Shown piece after piece: positions 8,944 to 16,672 of a stretch of DNA of 35,614 nucleotides. Each line of letters begins with the position of its first letter. Position 1 is the stretch's first letter. The DNA is from a bacterium (GTDB lineage: Bacteria; Spirochaetota; UBA4802; UBA5550): positions 1 to 35,614 of the forward strand of contig JAAENB010001018.1 in NCBI GenBank assembly GCA_024224995.1. Direction: 5' to 3'. Made by a program: the position numbers and the translations under genes. The notes beneath the pieces are model-generated. The model did no database searches and was not told the origin of the DNA. It was given only the letters and a program-made list of their open reading frames with translations.

Positions 8944-9993
8944 TTGGCAGAGAATAGTGAAAACCAAAGTTCTATGTCTGCGTTCGTTATTGAAGTGGGC
9001 GGACAAAGAATTCCGGAAGATATGGCCGTTTGTGTCAAGGAAGTTGAGGTTGTTGAAACCATTGGCAGCCCTTCCTCTTTTGGCATTACTATGGCAAATG
9101 AAAATGCCCAATGGTCGGACAGCAATGACCTGTCCGAGGGCGCTGAAGTAAAAGTTTCGCTGGGTCCTAAAGATGATGTTCAGGAATTGATCTCCGGTGA
9201 AATTACCGGTCTTTCTCCCAGTTTTAGAAAAAATGCGACCGATATGCTGACTCTCAGAGGGCATAGCCAGCTGCATCGTCTCGACCGGGGTGTCCGTATT
9301 GACGCCTACAACGAAAAAACCGATACCGATATTGTTCAGGAAATCGCCGACAGGGCCGGTGTCCAGCTTGATATTGATGAGATTGGCGGTGAGCATAAGT
9401 TTACCATGCGCCGTGATCTTTCGGATTATGACTACCTTATGATGATCGCGAATTCTTTTAACTGTAAGGTATGGTTTAAAGACGGTACTATTTATGTTAA
9501 AAAAGCCGTGGAAGCTGAAGGTGATGAGGTGGTTATTGAATGGGGTAAAACCCTGATTGAATTTCATCCGCGCCTGGAAACTCAGGGACTTTTAAAAGAA
9601 GTTGAAGTCCGTGGATGGGACGCGGCAAACAGTAAGCCTCTTATTGGCAGTGCTTCGGTTGATTCCTTAAGCGAAAAGATCGGTGGTGAAGAGCTGGGCG
9701 GTACAACGATCCAGGCTGGCGAGGCAAAAGCAATTTTTGTTGATGACAGCATTCTGGACCAGAATAGCGCCGACAAGGCTGCTGAAGAGATTCTTAAGGA
9801 TAATTCCATGAATTATATTACCGGTTCCGGTAAGTGCGGCGGAAATCCAAAGATTAAAGCCGGTATGATGATTACGCTAAAAAACCTGGGTGGCAGGTTT
9901 TCCGGTGAGTATTTGGTTAAGACCGTAATACACCGGTATTCCTCTATTGGCGGATATAACACATCCTTTGAGGTTATTAGAAATGCAACATAA
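8944..9993 (+). CDS. eCIS hub protein, gp27/late control D-like
   Basis: A 349-residue hub protein of the phage late control D/gp27 family. Evidence includes LISGEITGLSPSFRKN, LTLRGHSQLHRLDRG, DTDIVQEIADRAGVQLDID, SDYDYLMMIANSFNCKVWF, EFHPRLETQGLLKEVEVRGWD, and the C-terminal GRFSGEYLVKTVIHRYSSIGGYNTSFEVIR. I take the TTG at 8944 as start because AAGGAG (8931-8936) lies seven bases upstream; the first ATG, at 8974, lacks such a site. The trimeric hub supports the spike. In Afp8/VgrG-type proteins hub and spike are one polypeptide, while here they are two adjacent genes with a 22-base gap. Confidence 0.9.
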   Translation: MAENSENQSSMSAFVIEVGGQRIPEDMAVCVKEVEVVETIGSPSSFGITMANENAQWSDSNDLSEGAEVKVSLGPKDDVQELISGEITGLSPSFRKNATDMLTLRGHSQLHRLDRGVRIDAYNEKTDTDIVQEIADRAGVQLDIDEIGGEHKFTMRRDLSDYDYLMMIANSFNCKVWFKDGTIYVKKAVEAEGDEVVIEWGKTLIEFHPRLETQGLLKEVEVRGWDAANSKPLIGSASVDSLSEKIGGEELGGTTIQAGEAKAIFVDDSILDQNSADKAAEEILKDNSMNYITGSGKCGGNPKIKAGMMITLKNLGGRFSGEYLVKTVIHRYSSIGGYNTSFEVIRNAT

Positions 9994-10015
9994 TTGGACA
10001 AAGAGGAGGTCATAA

Positions 10016-10657
10016 ATGAGTGTATTTGGCCCCATTGTTGGTAAAATATCAGATAATCAGGATCCCGACAATCTGGGTAGAGTGAAGGTGAAACTGGAGG
10101 AGCTGGGTGATGGTATGGAAACCAACTGGATCCCTATTCTTACTCCCTATGGCAATAGTGAATGCGGCGCCTTTTTTCTTCCGGAAGTTGACGATGTTGT
10201 TGTTGTCACTTTTATTGGTGACAATCCCGGGAGCGGGATTGTTATTGGCGGTGTCTGGACCGATCAGCAGGTTCCTCCGGAGACCGGTGAAAATTCAGGA
10301 TCCGATTTAAACAAAGATGGAGAAAATAACCTGCGGTTTATTAAGAGCAGGAGCGGGCACCAGATTATTTTTGATGATAAAGACGGTGAAGAAAAAATTC
10401 AGATTCTTGCTTCCGACGGCGCGACCCGGTATGAGTTCCTGGCTGCGGATGAAATGATCAATATTGAAACCGATGTTGACCTGGTTATCTCTGCCAAAGG
10501 GAAACTTGCGATTGAAGCTGAAGAAGGCGAGATCGCGTTCGATAAAGGATTTAAAGTAGAGGTCGATGAACTGGCTGTTGAAAGTAAAAGTGCCGCGGTG
10601 AAGATCAAGGCAAGCCAGAATATTACGCTTGAAGGAGCTAATATTAAATTGAACTAA
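10016..10657 (+). CDS. eCIS central spike protein, gp5/baseplate V-like
   Basis: A 213-residue spike. Residues about 1-90 are the gp5/VgrG OB-fold: GPIVGKISDNQDPDNLGRVK, WIPILTPYG, GAFFLPEVDDVVVVTFIGDNPGSGIVIGGVW. Residues about 105-213 hold SRSGHQIIFDDKDGEEKIQI, typical of the start of the spike needle, followed by repeated short beta strands (INIETDVDLVISAKGKLAIE, AAVKIKASQNITLEGANIKL) that suit a triple-stranded beta-helix. AGAGGAGG precedes the ATG. It is the last gene of the operon. No effector or lysozyme domain is fused to it; a PAAR tip protein is not seen nearby. Confidence 0.91.
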   Translation: MSVFGPIVGKISDNQDPDNLGRVKVKLEELGDGMETNWIPILTPYGNSECGAFFLPEVDDVVVVTFIGDNPGSGIVIGGVWTDQQVPPETGENSGSDLNKDGENNLRFIKSRSGHQIIFDDKDGEEKIQILASDGATRYEFLAADEMINIETDVDLVISAKGKLAIEAEEGEIAFDKGFKVEVDELAVESKSAAVKIKASQNITLEGANIKLN

Positions 10658-10683
10658 TCTCTGTTATATGATCCGGTCTCAAT

Positions 10684-10718
10684 AAAAAAAGCGGCGTTTG
10701 TGAAACGCCGCTTTTTTT
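10684..10718 (+). terminator. Rho-independent terminator of the eCIS operon
   Basis: GCGGCGTTT (10691-10699), loop GTG, AAACGCCGC (10703-10711), then seven T. The stem extends through A7/T7 on both sides, so it can also work for the convergent hisS operon on the minus strand. Confidence 0.95.
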
Positions 10719-10741
10719 ATTGAGTTTGGGGTATATTGTTT

Positions 10742-10865
10742 GGTAAGCTCGGGAATAAGCCTGATCTTTCCTCCACCCAGTCAATAAAACCTCCTGTTTT
10801 GTGCCTGGGCGTCGCCATCCGTGGCTCCTGTTCCGGAAAGATCAGGCTTATTCCCTGACGTTGTT
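10742..10865 (+). repeat. PR-A repeat, copy 1 (124 bp folded palindrome)
   Basis: Outer arms 10751-10771 and 10835-10855 (GGGAATAAGCCTGATC... and its reverse complement) pair perfectly over 21 bp. Inside are a smaller hairpin (CCCAG...CTGGG with AAAAC...GTTTT) and the segment GCGTCGCCATCCGTGGCTCC, which can form a GCCA/TGGC hairpin. The whole resembles a three-way junction. The flanks GGTAAGCTCGGG and CCCTGAyrTTGTT are shared with copy 2. It lies between the eCIS terminator and the 3' end of hisS. Confidence 0.9.
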
Positions 10866-10884
10866 CCTTAGAAGAGATGCCGGT

Positions 10885-12162
10885 TTATTCCTGATACAGT
10901 TTATCTCGAGGGGAGGGAACGTTATTCACCAGGAAAGAGATTATGTTATCGAAAGAGAAGCTTTCCTGTTTTCCGGTGGATAATTTTTTTAGTGAACAGT
11001 TCCCTTCGGTGAGTTCGTTTTCGCCAATGACAAGGGCGTAGTGCGCCAGTTCACGGTCGGCTTTTTTGAATTGGGCTTTGAATCCTTTGCCGGAGGGGTC
11101 CATGTCTACTGAGAAACCGGCGTTTCTGAGCTGGGACGTGAGCTCTACCGCTTTGGTAAGAGTTTCGCCGCCGGTGTGTACAATGAAGATGTCGAGTCCT
11201 CTCGGTTTTATCTCGGTATCTTCAATGAGAAGGAGCATACGCTCAATGCCTGCGGCAAAGCCTACTGCCGGTGTGGGCTTTCCGTCGAATTGCTCTACGA
11301 GACGGTCGTAGCGGCCGCCGGCCGCGAAGGCGTTTTGGCCGCCAAGTTTATCCGTGACAAACTCAAACGTTGTTTTGCTGTAGTAATCAAGGCCCCGTAC
11401 CAGCAGGGGATCTTCGGTGTATGAAATTCCGTCTTTTTCCAGGTAGCTCTTGAGGGTAGTGTGGTGGTCCTTACATTCTTCGCATATGTAGTCGGTAATT
11501 ATTGGAGCATCCTTTTTAAAAGGGGCGCATGATTTGTTTTTGCAGTCCAGGAGCCGGAGAGCGTTTTTGTCCAGACGTTTTTTGCAGTCGTCGCAGAGCT
11601 GGTCTTTTTTCTCAGTGTAATATTTTTTTAATCTCTCTATAAAAACCGGCCTGCATTCGGGACACCCGATTGAGTTAATGAGTAAACGATAATCGCTAAT
11701 CCCGATCTTTTGAGTGATGCTGTTCATTATTGCGATAACTTCATAATCATAATAGGCATTACTGCTGCCGAAAAATTCGGCTCCAAACTGGTTGAACTGG
11801 CGCAGCCTGCCGCGCTGGGGCTTTTCCGCCCTGAACATGGGGCCGCAATAAAAGAGCTTGCACGCTGCCAGCCGGTTGTATTCCCCATTCTCTACATAGG
11901 CCCGCACTGCTGAAGCGGTTCCTTCGGGACGGAGCGTCAAATTTCTTCCGCCCCGGTCTTCAAAAGAAAACATCTCTTTTGATACAATATCGGTTTCATC
12001 GCCCAGTCCCCGGGCAAAGACTTCGGTAAATTCAAATATGGGTATAATGAGTTCCTTGTAATTATGTATTCGAAAGATTTCTTTTGCGCTGCTTGTTATA
12101 TGGTTCCATTTTGTCATTTTATCCGGAAAAATATCCTCGATTCCTGGCGGTTTGTTTATCAT
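10885..12162 (-). CDS. hisS: Histidine--tRNA ligase
   Basis: A 425-residue class II aminoacyl-tRNA synthetase that charges tRNA-His in the cytoplasm. Visible motifs are TLRPEGTASAVRAY, motif 2 GPMFRAEKPQRGRLRQFNQF, the histidine-specific GLDYYSKTTFEFV and GGRYDRLVEQFDG, and motif 3 PAVGFAAGIERMLLL. A C-terminal anticodon-binding domain begins near GLDIFIVHTGGETLTKAVEL. The cysteine-rich middle (CPECRP, CDDCKKRL, CKNKSC, CEECKDHH) is usual for one subgroup of HisRS. GGAGA lies upstream of the ATG. It is last in the minus-strand operon dprA-mltG-U32-ykgJ-hisS, 21 bases (or slightly more) after the YkgJ-like gene. Confidence 0.97.
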   Translation of the reverse strand: MINKPPGIEDIFPDKMTKWNHITSSAKEIFRIHNYKELIIPIFEFTEVFARGLGDETDIVSKEMFSFEDRGGRNLTLRPEGTASAVRAYVENGEYNRLAACKLFYCGPMFRAEKPQRGRLRQFNQFGAEFFGSSNAYYDYEVIAIMNSITQKIGISDYRLLINSIGCPECRPVFIERLKKYYTEKKDQLCDDCKKRLDKNALRLLDCKNKSCAPFKKDAPIITDYICEECKDHHTTLKSYLEKDGISYTEDPLLVRGLDYYSKTTFEFVTDKLGGQNAFAAGGRYDRLVEQFDGKPTPAVGFAAGIERMLLLIEDTEIKPRGLDIFIVHTGGETLTKAVELTSQLRNAGFSVDMDPSGKGFKAQFKKADRELAHYALVIGENELTEGNCSLKKLSTGKQESFSFDNIISFLVNNVPSPRDKLYQE

Positions 12163-12183
12163 ACTATATCTCCAAATTTCTTT

Positions 12184-12945
12184 TTAAGTTTCTTTCAAGT
12201 TTATCAATATCTTAATTTTTTCATCATTGAGCGCTGTTACGGCGTTTAGAAAACTTTCGAACATCCATGCTCCCGGCCATTTTTTGTGATAAATATGGTC
12301 GGATCTTTTTGCCCGGTTGAGAGCCAGCGGTAACGGTATGGGCTCTTTTGGGACCGCGTAGAGCCTGGCCGCGAAGACGGTCATGAGCGGGCCCATATTT
12401 CTTTTTATCTCAATTTTGTTAATGACCTTGTTTATGGCCCTGTTATAGGGGTCTCCGCAGCGTTCGCTGGGCGACACGACTAAATATTCACGGCATACAA
12501 AAGGACGATCCGCGTAAATGCTGCAGCTCTTATTTTCCAGGAACGGGCATTTTTGATTAAGCGCGAAATATTTCTTGTCGATATCTCTGTAGTCCGCCGG
12601 GTTTTTAAGCGCTTCCAGGAGTCCCTGCTCTTCTACTGTTTTAAATATTGCGAAGAATTTTTTTTTCACGGCTTTTTCCCGGGCAGGGGGAAAAGAGGCT
12701 ACCAGGTCTTTCAGGTAAAAGATCTCGGGTATGGCAACCGGTACCAGCTGGGAACAGCAGTCCCCGCATCCCTTTCCGCAGCTTATGACCTCGTCCCCCG
12801 TTTCCAGGGCGACTATTGTGTCAAAGAGCCGGTACAGAGGAGGGAGGAGCTCCGCCGGTGTTATTGGGCTCATGGGGATCGTGAATTCCTGAGTTTTGGC
12901 AGGGGTGTCCTGTTTTTCTATTATTATTTCGTATGTTTTGTTCAT
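12184..12945 (-). CDS. YkgJ-family cysteine cluster protein
   Basis: A protein of about 253 residues if read from the ATG at 12945; an in-frame TTG at 12957 adds four residues and neither has a clear Shine-Dalgarno. The family mark is CGKGCGDCCSQLVPV near residue 60, followed by CPFLENKSCSIYADRPFVCREY, the CxxC/CPfL/C-x-IYxxRPxxCR pattern of YkgJ (CxxCxxCC) proteins, which are thought to bind zinc or an iron-sulphur cluster. The molecular role of the family is poorly known. The C-terminal 90 residues (MGPLMTVFAARLYAVPKEPI) are less conserved. It sits 28 bases after the U32 gene and 21 bases before hisS, so it is co-transcribed with genes of translation and tRNA modification. Confidence 0.85.
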   Translation of the reverse strand: MNKTYEIIIEKQDTPAKTQEFTIPMSPITPAELLPPLYRLFDTIVALETGDEVISCGKGCGDCCSQLVPVAIPEIFYLKDLVASFPPAREKAVKKKFFAIFKTVEEQGLLEALKNPADYRDIDKKYFALNQKCPFLENKSCSIYADRPFVCREYLVVSPSERCGDPYNRAINKVINKIEIKRNMGPLMTVFAARLYAVPKEPIPLPLALNRAKRSDHIYHKKWPGAWMFESFLNAVTALNDEKIKILINLKET

Positions 12946-12973
12946 GGTTTTTATCAAATAATATATTTTTGTG

Positions 12974-14191
12974 CTACAGTCTCCTGCGCAGGATCGCGTT
13001 TTCCGGCATCGGTTTATTTACCCGCAGCAGAGATACTTCTCCGGGCCGGGCCATGTCGACACTTTTGTCTTGTTTGTTCCGGATCTCTTCAATAATATAT
13101 TTATCATCCTCTATTTTTTCTTGAATGGGAAAAATGGCGTCCACTTCTTCACCTTTATATATCGGGTTAAATGCTTTTATATACGCCTCTTCCGAAGATG
13201 AGCCCCGGGTTTCGGTGTATCCCAGGAAAAGGGCTCTTTTTATATAAGGAATTCCCTGGTATCCCATATTGTCGAACTCGTTAAACAGGTCACTGGTGTA
13301 GGGACGATGGTTAATAAGATCCAGTTCCTCCACCCAGAAGGGAAGGTGTTCGGCAAAGGCCGGAGTTCCGGCCAGGCGCGCGGCGTGTTTGTATACGCGC
13401 GTGGTGTTTGCCGCATGGTATAGTGATTTCATCCGTCCTTCTATTTTGAACGCGTCTACTCCGGCCTCTATATACGCTTCCAGCTTTTCCAGCAAACAGA
13501 GGTCTTTGGAAGCCAGTATCTCCGTCCCTTTCGCGTGCTCGATGATATCCAGGTAGCTGCCGGGTCTTTTTTCTTCCACAAGGGAATATCGCCACCTGCA
13601 CGGGTGGGAGCAATCTCCCTGGTTCGCGTCCCGTCCGGACAAATACCGGGAGAGGAGACAGCGGCCCGAATAGGACATACAGAGAGCTCCATGAGCGAAT
13701 ATCTCTATTTCCACGTCAGTGTTCTCTTTTATTTTTCGAATCTCTTCCAATGACGCTTCTCTTCCCAGTACCACCCGTTTGATTCCCTGGCTGTTCCAGA
13801 ATTTGATTGCCATATGGTTGAGAGTATTCATCTGGGTAGAAAGATGCAGCTCCGCTGTAACTCCCGCTTCCCGGAGCATGAGTACCATTGCCGGGTCCGA
13901 AATCATAATGGCATTAAAATCATAGTCTTTAATTTCAGATATATATTGTTTGGCCTGCGCCAGGTCCGCTTCATGAAGAAATGAATTGAGTAAAAACAGG
14001 GTTTTTACGTTATTCTCTTTGCACAGGTCCAGAGCCTGTTCTATATGGTCATGGGAAAAATTTCCCGCCTGGATTCGCAGGTTAAAGTAATCCCCTCCGA
14101 AATAGACCGCGTCCGCGCCATAGCGTATGGCAATCCTTAGTTTTTCCAGGTTCCCGGCAGGGGATACAATCTCTATCATTCTTTTTTCCAT
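12974..14191 (-). CDS. U32 family protein, TrhP-like tRNA hydroxylation factor
   Basis: A 405-residue U32 'peptidase' family protein read from the ATG at 14191 (GGACGG lies upstream; an in-frame TTG at 14203 is the alternative). The PROSITE-type motif EIFAHGALCMSYSGRCLLS spans residues 163-181. Cys171, Cys178, Cys194 and Cys198 (C-x6-C-x15-C-x3-C) match the cluster-binding cysteines of TrhP/RlhA proteins. IEGRMKSLYHAANTTRVYKH is the second family block. TrhP (YegQ) proteins use prephenate-derived chemistry to help make 5-hydroxyuridine in tRNA. The mltG neighbour recalls the Bacillus yrrL-yrrN-yrrO arrangement. The exact paralogue (TrhP or another U32 type) is not certain. Confidence 0.87.
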   Translation of the reverse strand: MEKRMIEIVSPAGNLEKLRIAIRYGADAVYFGGDYFNLRIQAGNFSHDHIEQALDLCKENNVKTLFLLNSFLHEADLAQAKQYISEIKDYDFNAIMISDPAMVLMLREAGVTAELHLSTQMNTLNHMAIKFWNSQGIKRVVLGREASLEEIRKIKENTDVEIEIFAHGALCMSYSGRCLLSRYLSGRDANQGDCSHPCRWRYSLVEEKRPGSYLDIIEHAKGTEILASKDLCLLEKLEAYIEAGVDAFKIEGRMKSLYHAANTTRVYKHAARLAGTPAFAEHLPFWVEELDLINHRPYTSDLFNEFDNMGYQGIPYIKRALFLGYTETRGSSSEEAYIKAFNPIYKGEEVDAIFPIQEKIEDDKYIIEEIRNKQDKSVDMARPGEVSLLRVNKPMPENAILRRRL

Positions 14192-14217
14192 TTTACCGTC
14201 CAATCGGGGTTGCGGGT

Positions 14218-15237
14218 TTACAGCCTCTGGTTATCAATAAAACCGTTTTGTTCATTTCGCTGGTAAAACCGGACAGCCCTGTTATGTTCACGCAGGCTTT
14301 TGGAAAAATAGTGTGAACCGTCATTCCTGGCAACAAAATAGAGATATTCGGTCTCCTTCGGAGAAATAGCAGCACGTAACGCATCTTTACCCGGAGAACA
14401 GATCGGGGTGGGGGGCAGGCCCTTTCGTACATAGGTATTATAAGGAGAATCAAAAGCAAGATCCCGGTAGGTTATTCTTCCGGTGAATTTTTTTACCGCG
14501 TACCGGACCGTGGGATCACAGTCCATTCTCATGTTTTCTTCGATCCTGTTATGAAATACCGAAGAAACATAGATCCGTTCCGAAGGGATTTGAGCCTCTT
14601 TTTCTACGAGAGAGGCCAGGGTAAGTATTTTGTGCCAATCCATGGTAACTCTTTTTTCATGGGGTATGTCGATATTCTTGAGGACTTTTTTCATTTTATT
14701 GTGCATACTGCCGATTATATCCCTTGCGTCTGACTCCTCAGGAAAAACATAGGTGTCGGGGAACAGGTAGCCCTCAACCGAAGGGGCGTATATTTTGATC
14801 GATTCAAGAAAACTTTTGTTAAACGCGTAATAAAGGAATTTGCCCGGTTTGGTAATCTTGTTTTTTTCCAGCCGCACTGCTACCTGATAAATATTAAATC
14901 CTTCGGGAATGGTAATTTCCCTGGTGAGAATTTTGCCGCTGGTTAGCTTTTTGAATATTTCTACTGATGTCATATTGGCAAAGATCCGGTATCTGCCGGT
15001 CTTAATATGCTTCTTTCTCATGGGATAGGCAAGGAGCCGGAAAAAGAGCCTGTTTTTAACAAGATTGTTTTTTTTCAGATTATAGGCAACCCGGTTTAAG
15101 GTTTCTCCATTCTTAACAGTAAATATTTCTTCCTGCATTAAGGCCGGAGGAGAATTAAGATGGTATGATACCGCCAGGCCAGGTAAGATAGCTGCTATTA
15201 GTAATATTATTATTATTTTTTTTAGTTTTTTTATCAT
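14218..15237 (-). CDS. mltG: Endolytic murein transglycosylase MltG
   Basis: A 339-residue YceG/MltG protein read from the ATG at 15237. This start gives a classic MIKKLKK-plus-hydrophobic signal anchor (IIIILLIAAILPGLAV). A TTG at 15255 would overlap the dprA stop by four bases and remains possible. A LysM-like subdomain (FTVKNGETLNRVAYNLKKNN) precedes the catalytic domain. Key blocks are EGYLFPDTYVFP, LASLVEKEAQ with the likely catalytic Glu near residue 212, and SPYNTYVRKGLPPTPICSPG near the C-terminus. The enzyme cleaves nascent glycan strands at the inner membrane and sets their length. It is second in the dprA-to-hisS operon. Confidence 0.95.
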   Translation of the reverse strand: MIKKLKKIIIILLIAAILPGLAVSYHLNSPPALMQEEIFTVKNGETLNRVAYNLKKNNLVKNRLFFRLLAYPMRKKHIKTGRYRIFANMTSVEIFKKLTSGKILTREITIPEGFNIYQVAVRLEKNKITKPGKFLYYAFNKSFLESIKIYAPSVEGYLFPDTYVFPEESDARDIIGSMHNKMKKVLKNIDIPHEKRVTMDWHKILTLASLVEKEAQIPSERIYVSSVFHNRIEENMRMDCDPTVRYAVKKFTGRITYRDLAFDSPYNTYVRKGLPPTPICSPGKDALRAAISPKETEYLYFVARNDGSHYFSKSLREHNRAVRFYQRNEQNGFIDNQRL

Positions 15238-15251
15238 TAGTATATACACAT

Positions 15252-16172
15252 TCAAAATTTTGCCAGGCTGATTATTTTGTCCATATTCGGTACCAGCATT
15301 TCTTCTTCCAGCCTTCCTCTTATCGCTATACCGCCCATATCATCAAGTATTTTTTTATTGCCCGGGGCATTTTCAGGGAATTCGGAGTATTCTGTCGTAA
15401 ACAGGGGAATTTCTAACTTGTTTGCCGATTTGGCTGCTTCAAAAACCCCTCCTTCAGCAGGAGCTTCTATAATATAGACTCCATATGAGAGCGCGCAAAC
15501 GGTTTTATTTCTAATAAAGGCATTATATTTATTTGCTTCTTTGGTGGGATAAAAAGTGGACAGGAATACGATTCTGTCCATATTGAGTACATCTTTAATA
15601 AATTCTGGCACAACCAGGTGATCAATTCCGTATGGCAGGACTGCAATGGTATACCCGTTCGTTTCCAGTGCTGCCCGGTGTGCAATGATATCAACACCCG
15701 CAGCAAAACCGCTTATGGTGACTACATTGTGCCGTGAGAGTTGTTTTGCTCCCATATAGGATATAAGCTCCCCTTTGCTGCTTACATTTTTATCGCCCAG
15801 GATGGCAATACCTTTATTGTTCAACAGCGTTTTATTACCGCAGGTATAGAGGAGCGGCGGATGAGCATTTCCCATTGTTTCTTTGAGCCTGGCTGGATAT
15901 TCGCTTGAGAAAAAGGGAATAATGTCGATTCCCCTGTCGAGAAGGGTAAAATAATCCTTTTCAACTGTTTGGAGGATCTTTTTTGAGTGTGTTATGGCCT
16001 CAAGAACTTTTGAATGAAAATTGAACTCCTGTTCTATCTCATCATCAGTGAGGTCAAATATATCAATAATTGACAGGTTCAGTTCTGCCAGTGCCGTATA
16101 TACTTCTTTTAAATGTACCGGCCCCATTCCAGGGGACTGTTCCAGTGCTATCCAGAATTTTATATTATTCAT
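15252..16172 (-). CDS. dprA: DprA/Smf-like DNA-processing protein
   Basis: A 306-residue protein with the DprA Rossmann core: YPARLKETMGNAHPPLLYTCGN, IAILGDKNVSSKGE, SGFAAGVDIIAHRAALE (usual form SGxAxGIDxxAHxxAL), RNKTVCALSYGVYIIEAPAEGG (usual RNRxIaaLs...vvEA). An N-terminal helical region resembles the SAM-like domain. The C-terminal winged helix of many DprA proteins is missing or reduced: the chain ends about 60 residues after the core. DprA loads RecA on single-stranded DNA during transformation, but shorter Smf proteins are widespread and their role is often unproven. Start at the ATG 16170-16172; no clear Shine-Dalgarno. Confidence 0.82.
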   Translation of the reverse strand: MNNIKFWIALEQSPGMGPVHLKEVYTALAELNLSIIDIFDLTDDEIEQEFNFHSKVLEAITHSKKILQTVEKDYFTLLDRGIDIIPFFSSEYPARLKETMGNAHPPLLYTCGNKTLLNNKGIAILGDKNVSSKGELISYMGAKQLSRHNVVTISGFAAGVDIIAHRAALETNGYTIAVLPYGIDHLVVPEFIKDVLNMDRIVFLSTFYPTKEANKYNAFIRNKTVCALSYGVYIIEAPAEGGVFEAAKSANKLEIPLFTTEYSEFPENAPGNKKILDDMGGIAIRGRLEEEMLVPNMDKIISLAKF

Positions 16173-16284
16173 AGGGCATTAAATAGTATTATACAATATA
16201 TTTGTAAAGTAAAAAAACGCAGGCGCAGCTAACGCTGCGCGAAGAAGGGGGGTTAGCGCCGCGTCCCAACGGTTTAATGTAATT

Positions 16285-16407
16285 GGTAAGCTCGGGAATG
16301 AGTCCTGCCTTTCCTCCACCTATGTGAAAATACGTCCTGTATTGCACATAGGCGTCGCCATCGTGGCTCCTGTTCCGGAAAGGCAGGACTCATTCCCTGA
16401 TATTGTT
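16285..16407 (+). repeat. PR-A repeat, copy 2
   Basis: Same architecture as copy 1. The outer arm GGGAATGAGTCCTGCCTTTCC-type sequence beginning at 16294 pairs with GGAAAGGCAGGACTCATTCCC-type sequence ending at 16398. The inner hairpin is CCTATGTG...CACATAGG. The linkers GGTAAGCTCGGG, TCCTGT, GGCGTCGCCATCGTGGCTCC and CCCTGATATTGTT are kept while the arm bases differ from copy 1 at both partners of a pair. Confidence 0.9.
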
Positions 16408-16473
16408 GTAAAACGCACAAAATGCATTCGGTAAAATGGGAGGAAAACATTATTTGTTGTGACAGTGACACCC

Positions 16474-16560
16474 TTGCGGGGCGCACCCCCTCTTCAGGAG
16501 GTGAGGACTGTTTGAGCAAAGCGAGTTCCGCAGCCTTCTGGAGAGGGGTGCGCCCCGCAA
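16474..16560 (+). repeat. PR-B repeat, copy 1 (hairpin with conserved 33-base loop)
   Basis: Arms 16474-16500 and 16534-16560 (TTGCGGGGCGCACCCC / GGGGTGCGCCCCGCAA plus an inner part) form a long stem with one bulged C and two G-T pairs. The loop 16501-16533 begins GTGAGGACTGTTTGAGC and ends CGAGTTCCGCAG. It is identical in copy 2 although the arms differ entirely. Confidence 0.92.
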
Positions 16561-16672
16561 TTTCTGAGTACTTACTTACGACAGAATGAAAAAAAATTAT
16601 TTATTGGTTGAAATAATAGTCTGGAGTGGGGTAAAATGCATTTTAATAAGAATACAAAACAGGAGAATTATA

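Larger units (their letters stand above)
16173..16672. other. Gene-free 500 bp holding repeats between divergent dprA and FecR genes
   Basis: I see no convincing gene here. It contains a small GC-rich hairpin (16223-16240: GCGCAGC, TAAC, GCTGCGC), PR-A copy 2 and PR-B copy 1. A sequence close to GGCGCAGCTAxCGCTGCG recurs inverted near PR-A copy 3 (25886-25902), so this hairpin may belong to the same composite. Bases 16585-16672 are AT-rich and should contain the FecR promoter, but no clear boxes stand out. Confidence 0.6.

Noticed and set aside
8893..9567. A 224-residue open frame on the minus strand opposite the hub gene (and a similar 210-residue one opposite the LysM adaptor at 8211-8843).
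   Set aside because: Both are shadows of well-supported plus-strand genes, with Phe/Asn/His- or Ser-rich composition and no ribosome site or family motif.
2..10657. A complete contractile prophage.
   Set aside because: Two sheath and two tube paralogues, DUF4255 and LysM adaptor genes fit an eCIS; no capsid, portal, terminase, integrase or lysis gene is visible, though the left side is cut off.
10742..10865. PR-A as a Rho-independent terminator or attenuator.
   Set aside because: No T-run follows the stem, a true terminator lies just upstream, and copies sit in unrelated contexts on both strands.
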